From assembly GCA_964392665.1 (NCBI GenBank), contig CAYMQB010000002.1, forward strand, positions 1 to 64,000: a stretch of 64,000 nt of DNA. The letters are read 5' to 3'. Shown here one piece after another: positions 58,927 through 64,000 of this stretch. The notes under the pieces were generated by a model that saw nothing but the letters and a program-made list of their open reading frames with translations, had not been told where the DNA came from and did not search any database. The position numbers were made by a program, and so were the translations under genes. Position 1 is the first letter of the stretch. Each line of letters begins with the position of its first letter. This DNA is from CAYMQB01 sp964392665. GTDB lineage: Bacteria > Hydrothermota > E44-bin80.

Positions 58927-60960
58927 TTAGGGACTTTTCAGGAAACATTTTTCATTCTTCTCAACCACGCCTGATATAAGCATCATCTCATCCAGTTCCC
59001 ATTTTCTAGGAGGAAAAAGATTTTTTTCTTCTGTATTTTCGGTACCCCATAGAACCCTGCCATAACGAACCTTATACGACCGATTAACTCCTTCTCCAAA
59101 ACTCAGAACGAGAGTTCCCATTATTTTTGAAGTATCGTAAATTTTCTTGAGAGAATTGAATATTATTCTAAGATTTGTGATTTTTCCCTGGAGCTCAAGT
59201 GCCCGTTCAAACTCTCTTGTCTTCACCAGTTTATCCTTCTCTTTTTCAAGTTTTTTGATAACGCTAATATTCTTTCCGCTCAAGAATTCTATCAAATCAT
59301 CGACCCGCTTTGAGTAAACAACTGGACTCACCCCACCTATACATGGTGCATCGCATTTCCCCATCTGCTCCAGGGGACAGGAAAAAAGTCTTAAACTATC
59401 ATTGAGATTCCTTCTACAGGGTCTTATTCCAAAAACTTCTTTTATGAACTTGATGTTTTCTCGAATTTTGTATTCTTTTCTAAAAGGTCCAAAATAAGGA
59501 TTACCGTCATTTGAAATCTCATCTACAACCTTGATAGTGGGATAAGACATATTTTTTTGAACAACTATGTAGACATAGTTCCGAAATTCCTTGATCTGTC
59601 TATTATAAGGTGGGAGTTCGCCACGGATTAGACTCATTTCGACAAAGAGCGCAGTGGATTCGTCTTCTGTCGTTACGACATCAACTTTGCATATCTGATT
59701 TAGCCAGAAGTAAAATCGTTGTCCGCCTACCTCTTTCTTCCTGAGATGAGAGAGTAACCTGTTTCTTAGATTCTTTGCTTTCCCAATGTAGAATACCCTC
59801 TCATCCTGATTCATTAGAATGTAAACACCTGCCAGAGTTGTGGCATCTGCGATAACTTTCCTGGAAAACGAAAGTCTTTTTTTGAGTTTTTCTATCGGAA
59901 CGGAATAAGGCGCAAAATCCTCTTCAGCTGAACCTGCTCTTTTCTGCGAATACAAAACTTTTTTCTTATCTTTTAGTATAACAAGATTCTCTTTTCTGAA
60001 TTCTATTCTTACATCATCTCTCTTTTTCTTATACAAATAAAGAGGTATCTCTTTCAAAGTTTCCAATTCTATCTCACCACTTAAATGCAACCTGAGTATA
60101 GAGTGAGTATCCAAATTGCTTATCTTCCTTTCAAAGAACTTGACAATCTCCTTGCTTGATTTTCCCGTAAGATTAACTCCTACCGGTATCAAACTTGTAG
60201 ATTGAAGTTCGTGGAATTTCGGTCGAACCGTTGTGTTTGTAATAGTCGTGATATAGTAGCCCTTGGTTTCATTCATCTCCTGAAAACTAACCCTCTCGGT
60301 AGAACCGGCATAGCAAATGATTGTACCTCTTACCTTTAGTATTTGCTGTTTATGGATATGACCACAGGCAACATAATCAAAACCCTGCGGAACATCTGAA
60401 CTGGCAATGACATTCTCTCCATTTCTGAATGTGAAATTCTTTGTGCCAACCTTTGCCCCTTCGAATGTTTGGTGACAAAGAAGTATATTGATTACGTCTT
60501 CCTTTTTTTTCCATCCACTTTTTGCTATGTTTTTTTTGAAATTCTTCCTTGCCCCGTATCTTATAAAAGGAAAACCGACAACAACAACCCTCTCGTCCCT
60601 TACAACAAACTCATACTTCAAAGGTTTACTGAATATATGAATGTTATCACCGGCAAGCAATAAGCCGCCAGGGATATGTTCTCTTTCGTGATTTCCGGGA
60701 ACAATAAAAATGGGAATATTCATCCCGGCTATTTTCCTCAGAGGAATCATTGCCCTACCAATAATATCCAGATTAATATGCCTTTTATCAAAAAGGTCCC
60801 CGGAATGAAGAACAAAGTCAACTTCACCCTTAAGCGCAGGCTCAAGAGCTTTGTAGTAGCTCTTTATAAAACACTCACCCCGCCAATTGTTTGGCGGGGT
60901 ACGGTAAAGAGACATAGATTCACCGAGGTGTGAATCTGAAAGGTGAAGAAATCTGATCAT
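58927..60960 (-). CDS. Mre11/SbcD-UvrC fusion nuclease
   Basis: 677 residues from ATG 60958-60960; a TTG four codons upstream is less likely. Residues 1-230 are an SbcD/Mre11 exonuclease with every metal motif: HLSDSHLG (D9, H11), LHSGDLFD (D55), PGNHERE (H91), LLCHQ (H163), CGHIH (H201, H203) and the family-specific YAGSTERVSF; a capping-like domain follows to about 325. Residues about 375-465 are a GIY-YIG nuclease of UvrC type: AGVYILMNQDERVFYIGKAK, then the metal-site Glu in FVEMSLIRGELPPYN. After YFGPFRKEY and CPLEQMGKCDAPCIGG (UvrC cysteine region) comes a UVR-like helix pair (KTREFERALELQGKITNL, about 575-610). The RNase H-like second nuclease half of UvrC is absent, as in Cho. No SbcC partner lies near. 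A repair or mobile-DNA defence nuclease is likely; the pairing of activities looks unusual. Confidence 0.85.
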   Translation of the reverse strand: MIRFLHLSDSHLGESMSLYRTPPNNWRGECFIKSYYKALEPALKGEVDFVLHSGDLFDKRHINLDIIGRAMIPLRKIAGMNIPIFIVPGNHEREHIPGGLLLAGDNIHIFSKPLKYEFVVRDERVVVVGFPFIRYGARKNFKKNIAKSGWKKKEDVINILLCHQTFEGAKVGTKNFTFRNGENVIASSDVPQGFDYVACGHIHKQQILKVRGTIICYAGSTERVSFQEMNETKGYYITTITNTTVRPKFHELQSTSLIPVGVNLTGKSSKEIVKFFERKISNLDTHSILRLHLSGEIELETLKEIPLYLYKKKRDDVRIEFRKENLVILKDKKKVLYSQKRAGSAEEDFAPYSVPIEKLKKRLSFSRKVIADATTLAGVYILMNQDERVFYIGKAKNLRNRLLSHLRKKEVGGQRFYFWLNQICKVDVVTTEDESTALFVEMSLIRGELPPYNRQIKEFRNYVYIVVQKNMSYPTIKVVDEISNDGNPYFGPFRKEYKIRENIKFIKEVFGIRPCRRNLNDSLRLFSCPLEQMGKCDAPCIGGVSPVVYSKRVDDLIEFLSGKNISVIKKLEKEKDKLVKTREFERALELQGKITNLRIIFNSLKKIYDTSKIMGTLVLSFGEGVNRSYKVRYGRVLWGTENTEEKNLFPPRKWELDEMMLISGVVEKNEKCFLKSP
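60878..60899 (-). repeat. Perfect GC-rich hairpin in the 5' coding part of the fusion nuclease
   Basis: CCCCGCCAA (60878-60886) and TTGGCGGGG (60891-60899) with loop TTGT, about 60 nt into the coding sequence, read as TPPNNWRG. It is the strongest stem in an otherwise AT-rich gene. It may slow translation or be an inserted repeat. Confidence 0.5.
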
Positions 60961-60996
60961 TGTCGATGTCAAATCTAAAAATTCTTCTTTGAATCC

Positions 60997-61596
60997 TTAG
61001 TCAAAGACAATTTTCAAATCATCCTTGTATTTCTTAAGTATTTCAGCATTCTTTCTATAATTCTTAATCTCCTCCGAGTTTTTCTGCTCTTCCATTTCTT
61101 TGATACCCTTTTTTATGTCTTCTTTCGATTCCTTGGGCAGATCTGGATTTTTCAGAGTTTCCTTCATCTGCTTAATTTGCTTGTCGTATAGTTCATCCAT
61201 ATCACCCATCATCATCATGCTGTAAGATGCTGCAATCTTTGCGTATGTTTCAAAGAACGTTTCAACTGTAAATCCATAAGGCTTCAGGGTTTTGTTCAAC
61301 TTCTCGAGTGACTTGACTGCCTGTTTTCCAGTCCTCATAGCCTTCAAGAAATTCTTGTCAGACCCTTTGAATTTCTCACCAAGTTTTTCCGATTCCTTCT
61401 TGAAAACTGGAAATACCTTTACAAAATTCTGCACTTCCTTTTCGGTAAGTAATTCATACCCGCTATCCGAAGATTTTTCCACATCCTCCGACTCTTTTGT
61501 CACATCTTCTGCTGGTGATCTCTCGCTTCTCTTGCAATTTGCAAACAGAAAAGAGATGAGAATAAGTGTGACGAAAAGCAACGAAAGCTTTTTCAT
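60997..61596 (-). CDS. Helical lipoprotein, paralogue of the next upstream gene
   Basis: 199 residues. Lipobox ISFLFANC near 21. The rest is charged and helical: LLTEKEVQNFVKVFPVFKKESEKLGEKFKG, LKPYGFTVETFFETYAKIAASYSMMMMG, then acidic-basic helices with KGIKEMEEQKNSEEIKNYRKN. It aligns along its length with the product of 61740-62369. Function unknown. ATG follows GGAGGTGTTATT; a TTGTCA-17-TATGGT promoter lies at 61690-61718. Confidence 0.65.
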   Translation of the reverse strand: MKKLSLLFVTLILISFLFANCKRSERSPAEDVTKESEDVEKSSDSGYELLTEKEVQNFVKVFPVFKKESEKLGEKFKGSDKNFLKAMRTGKQAVKSLEKLNKTLKPYGFTVETFFETYAKIAASYSMMMMGDMDELYDKQIKQMKETLKNPDLPKESKEDIKKGIKEMEEQKNSEEIKNYRKNAEILKKYKDDLKIVFD

Positions 61597-61739
61597 AATA
61601 ACACCTCCTCATAGTTACTGTTCTGGGTTGCAGAACCTTTTTCAGGTTTCCATTGTAAACAACCTCTGCGAACCCGATTAATTATCTTCACCATAGCATA
61701 ATACCGCACATTTGACAAGAGAAAATCTTGCCAAATTGA

Positions 61740-62369
61740 CTATTTAAGTACTGCTTCTATCTCAGCTTTGTATTTCAAAACTACGGTGGTATTCCTTCTG
61801 TAAGCTCTTGCCTCCTCTGTTTTGTCTTCCTCTTCCATTTCCTTAATAAGTTCCTTCATCTGTTCTTTTTGTTCTTCGGGAATATAAGGTTTCTCCAACA
61901 AATCCTTCATCCTTCTTATATCTGTCCTGTACGATTTATTCGACTGCAATTTCATCATATGGTTGTAAGTCCCTGTAATCTTTCCATAGGTTGATACAAG
62001 ACCTTCAAGGTTAAAGCCGTAAGATTTCAAGACATTATTAATCTCTTTCACACTTCCGGGTGATTTGTTTTGAATTACAGCAGTAGAGAAGACTTGCCTT
62101 CCTTTAAATTCTTGTCCCTCCTTTTTCAATATTTCCCTGAACTCGGGAACAGCCTTTATAAAGGATTTAACCTCACTTTCTGTCAACAAAATGTCTCCTG
62201 TATCGGTAAACCTCACCTGTTCAATGGTTATCTTCGGTACATTCGTTTCGGTTGTTTCCATTTCCTTTTTACACCCTCCAACATTAAGGATAAAGAGACA
62301 CAAAAAAACCTGTAGGACACCTATTCTCTTCCAACAATGAGTCCCAATCGTCACTAATTTCTCTTTCAT
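61740..62369 (-). CDS. Helical lipoprotein, paralogue of 60997-61596
   Basis: 209 residues. Lipobox LNVGGC near 33; the first ten or so residues may be surplus, with the true start nearer the hydrophobic part. Same pattern as its downstream paralogue: LLTESEVKSFIKAVPEFREILKKEGQEFKGR, LKSYGFNLEGLVSTYGKITGTYNHMM, then KELIKEMEEEDKTEEARAYRRN and a VLKYKAEIEAVLK end. A tandem duplication is the simple explanation. Function unknown. Confidence 0.6.
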   Translation of the reverse strand: MKEKLVTIGTHCWKRIGVLQVFLCLFILNVGGCKKEMETTETNVPKITIEQVRFTDTGDILLTESEVKSFIKAVPEFREILKKEGQEFKGRQVFSTAVIQNKSPGSVKEINNVLKSYGFNLEGLVSTYGKITGTYNHMMKLQSNKSYRTDIRRMKDLLEKPYIPEEQKEQMKELIKEMEEEDKTEEARAYRRNTTVVLKYKAEIEAVLK

Positions 62370-62451
62370 CCTTGCGAGTCTTCGTTCATAATTTCTACCG
62401 AAGTAATCCTGTCTCCCTATTTCCCACTGCCTCTAAGTTTTATGCCCTTTG

Positions 62452-63249
62452 CTATGTGACTTCCTGAACTTTCTTCTGCCATTCTTCATATATTTCCTGA
62501 ATTTTCCTAATAACTTCCCTGCAATCCTCTCTCGCCATAAGTTCAAAACACATAACACCCTTAAAATTAAGAGCTTTAATTCCCTTTAGAAAATCTGTCC
62601 AATCGATCTTGCCCTCGTATGGAAGCACATGGTCGTCCTTTTCCCCAAAATTATCGCTTAAGTGAATTTCTTTAATGTTCCCACCTAAAATTCTCATGCC
62701 TTCACTCATCGTCATTCCATATAAATTGAGATGGCTGGTATCAAGACAGAATCCAACGGATGTATCAACCATATCAAGCATCCTCTTGAGTTCTCCTGGA
62801 TCATCACCAACTTTTCCCGGTTGTGTATTCTCGATTAGAATGCTTACTCCCCAATCCTGTGAGAATTCTACAATTTCCGCTAAACTCTTTTTCAATTCCT
62901 CAAACTGCTCATCCTCTTTCCTTTCTTCACCTGGATGAACCACAACATATTCTGCTCCGAGTCTGCTTGCGATAACGATAGCCTTTTCCACTTCTCTAAC
63001 GGACTTTACCCTTCCCCATTCATCCACACCTGAAATATCGATACCTGACGGAGCATGCAACGATAAGATTCTTACCTTTTCTTTCTTCGCTCTCCTTTTG
63101 AGCTCTTCTATTTCCGTATCTTCGTTATAATCAAAATGAGGTTCCTTTAATCTCAGCTCAATTCCATCAATACGCTCTCCTTTTAGTTGAGGAAGCACAT
63201 CAAAAATATGATTACCATAAAAAAGTGTAGTCGATATAGTAAGTTTCAT
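62452..63249 (-). CDS. TIM-barrel sugar phosphate isomerase/epimerase family protein
   Basis: 265 residues of the AP endonuclease 2/xylose-isomerase-like fold: FYGNHIFDVLPQLKGERIDGIELRL, ILSLHAPSG (first metal-type loop), AEYVVVHPGEER, VSILIENTQPG with the metal Glu, VGFCLDTSHLNLYG with Asp and His, IKEIHLSDN and VMCFELM. Such enzymes act on sugars, inositols or abasic DNA; no specific substrate can be named. It is the last gene before lipA on this strand. Confidence 0.8.
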   Translation of the reverse strand: MKLTISTTLFYGNHIFDVLPQLKGERIDGIELRLKEPHFDYNEDTEIEELKRRAKKEKVRILSLHAPSGIDISGVDEWGRVKSVREVEKAIVIASRLGAEYVVVHPGEERKEDEQFEELKKSLAEIVEFSQDWGVSILIENTQPGKVGDDPGELKRMLDMVDTSVGFCLDTSHLNLYGMTMSEGMRILGGNIKEIHLSDNFGEKDDHVLPYEGKIDWTDFLKGIKALNFKGVMCFELMAREDCREVIRKIQEIYEEWQKKVQEVT

Positions 63250-63321
63250 TTGTTTTAGCCAATAGCTATTACTGTTAATTTAGTTCATATAGTTTATTTG
63301 GTTTATTTAGTTAATTTAATT

Positions 63322-63366
63322 TGTCATTGCGAGCATTCTTCTATATTAACTATCGAAACAATCTCA
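63322..63366 (+). repeat. TTGCGAG-family repeat
   Basis: TGTCATTGCGAG (63322-63333) ... CGAAACAATCTC (ending 63366), same family as 161-195 and 38467-38563, in the gap between the epimerase and lipA. Confidence 0.65.
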
Positions 63367-63436
63367 TACTGCTCCAATAAATAGTAGCTATAGTAGCTCA
63401 CGAGACTTGCCCGTTCATTGCAGATGAACACAAACC

Positions 63437-63460
63437 GTCCTGAGATAATCGAAGGACTCC
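63437..63460 (+). repeat. TCCTGAGATAATCGAAGGA repeat
   Basis: Second member of the CCTGAGxGAAATCGAAGG family (first at 25188-25214). As there, it lies near a TTGCGAG-type element. Confidence 0.55.
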
Positions 63461-63477
63461 AACCTTTCCAAGGGAAC

Positions 63478-64000
63478 TCATACCGTTTGCCTCTTTACCT
63501 CTCGATATAGTTCTTTTGCTCTATACGAACTTCTCACAAACGGTCCTGATGCTACTGCCGCAAAATCTTTTTCAATCCCGACTTTTCTGTATCTTTCAAA
63601 CTCCTCGGGTGTTACATAACTTTCCACATTGTGGTGCAGTCTCGTAGGTCTCAGATACTGACCAATCGTTAAAACCTGAACACCTACCCCGAGAAGGTCA
63701 TCCATCGTTTCATAAACTTCTTCTTCCCTCTCACCCAATCCCACCATCATACCGGATTTTGTCACAATACCATTGTTTTTTTCTCTCACCCTTGAGAGCA
63801 AATTCAAGGAACGTTCATAGTTTGCGCTTGGTCTAACTTCATCGTAAAGCCGTTCGATGGTTTCAATATTATGATTAACAACTTCTGGTTTAGCATCAAG
63901 TATCTTGTTAATTGAAACTTCATCTCCCCTGAAATCAGGAACAAGCACTTCTATTGTAACCCCCTTATTTACCTTCCTTACCGCATCAATCGTTCTAACA
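63478..64000 (-). CDS. lipA: Lipoyl synthase, C-terminal part
   Basis: About 173 residues visible; the 5' end is outside the window. The frame runs to the edge with VRTIDAVRKVNKGVTIEVLVPDF, then VVNHNIETIERLYDEVRP, the lipoyl-synthase motif TKSGMMVGLGEREEEV, LTIGQYLRPT and the C-terminal AVASGPFVRSSYRAKELY (with the RSSY iron-sulfur serine). It inserts sulfur into octanoyl-lysine to make lipoyl groups. The radical-SAM cysteines lie beyond the window. Confidence 0.92.
   Translation of the reverse strand, partial: VRTIDAVRKVNKGVTIEVLVPDFRGDEVSINKILDAKPEVVNHNIETIERLYDEVRPSANYERSLNLLSRVREKNNGIVTKSGMMVGLGEREEEVYETMDDLLGVGVQVLTIGQYLRPTRLHHNVESYVTPEEFERYRKVGIEKDFAAVASGPFVRSSYRAKELYREVKRQTV

Overview
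This is an AT-rich, gene-dense window from a bacterium with an outer membrane. Evidence for the envelope type is a TamA/TamB pair, Omp85 and FadL/PorV-like barrels, lipoproteins, Tat and Sec signal peptides, and large secreted proteins ending in a FlgD-like sorting domain (YPNPFSPD...WYGKD...GIYI). That secretome style, with Kelch proteins and many dispersed palindromic repeat families, resembles uncultured FCB-like or candidate phyla such as WOR-3/Stahlbacteria, TA06 or Cloacimonadota. The lineage is an inference; no rRNA is present. No tRNA, CRISPR array or complete insertion sequence was seen.

Layout. 0.8-6.3 kb: two glycosyltransferases, the second fused to a C-terminal phosphodiester glycosidase (NAGPA) domain. 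6.5-8.7 kb: a regulator with a transposase-type HTH, TPR-like helices and a C-terminal SARP-like wHTH-BTAD unit. 8.9-15 kb: two Kelch/FlgD secreted proteins, an HD-GYP protein, a Tat substrate and a ChaN-like protein. 15-25 kb: an EamA exporter, then a phosphate regulon: PhoB-PhoR, a Pho-box-like array of 11-nt spaced half-sites, a porin, pstS, pstC, a metallophosphoesterase (frameshifted), pstA, pstB and phoU. 25.4-35.5 kb, minus strand: surface and secreted proteins rich in nucleic-acid-related folds: a triple OB-type secreted protein, a PorV-like protein, an HhH/beta-barrel protein, a FadL-like barrel, a secreted PLD nuclease and a degenerate 5'-nucleotidase-like protein. 35.7-39.8 kb: two lipoproteins and citrate lyase subunits CitF and a CitD-CitE fusion. 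39.8-48 kb: tamA, tamB, a TrkA-C protein, corA and mscS. 48-57 kb: tgt, a zinc-ribbon gene, and an operon of two PASTA proteins, dtd, yicC, gmk, rpoZ and coaBC, then a PII-like gene and a CCA-type nucleotidyltransferase. 57-64 kb: an amino-acid permease with a PTS EIIA tail, a Mre11/SbcD-UvrC fusion nuclease, two paralogous lipoproteins, a TIM-barrel epimerase and the 3' part of lipA.

How the parts may work together. The phosphate sensor, Pho-box, porin and Pst transporter form one coherent uptake unit. It lies beside the surface cluster, so capture of extracellular DNA as a phosphate or nucleotide source is a reasonable but unproven reading. The most novel single genes are the Mre11/SbcD-UvrC fusion, the glycosyltransferase-NAGPA fusion, the transposase-HTH/SARP regulator and the CitD-CitE fusion, whose CitD part lacks the prosthetic-group serine.

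Promoters are very consistent: TTGACA-like, 16-18 nt, TATAAT-like. Several genes (tgt, the zinc ribbon, the CCA enzyme, EamA, citDE, the SARP-like regulator) start only 6-8 nt after the -10 box and so look leaderless, whereas others carry ordinary AAGGAGG ribosome sites.
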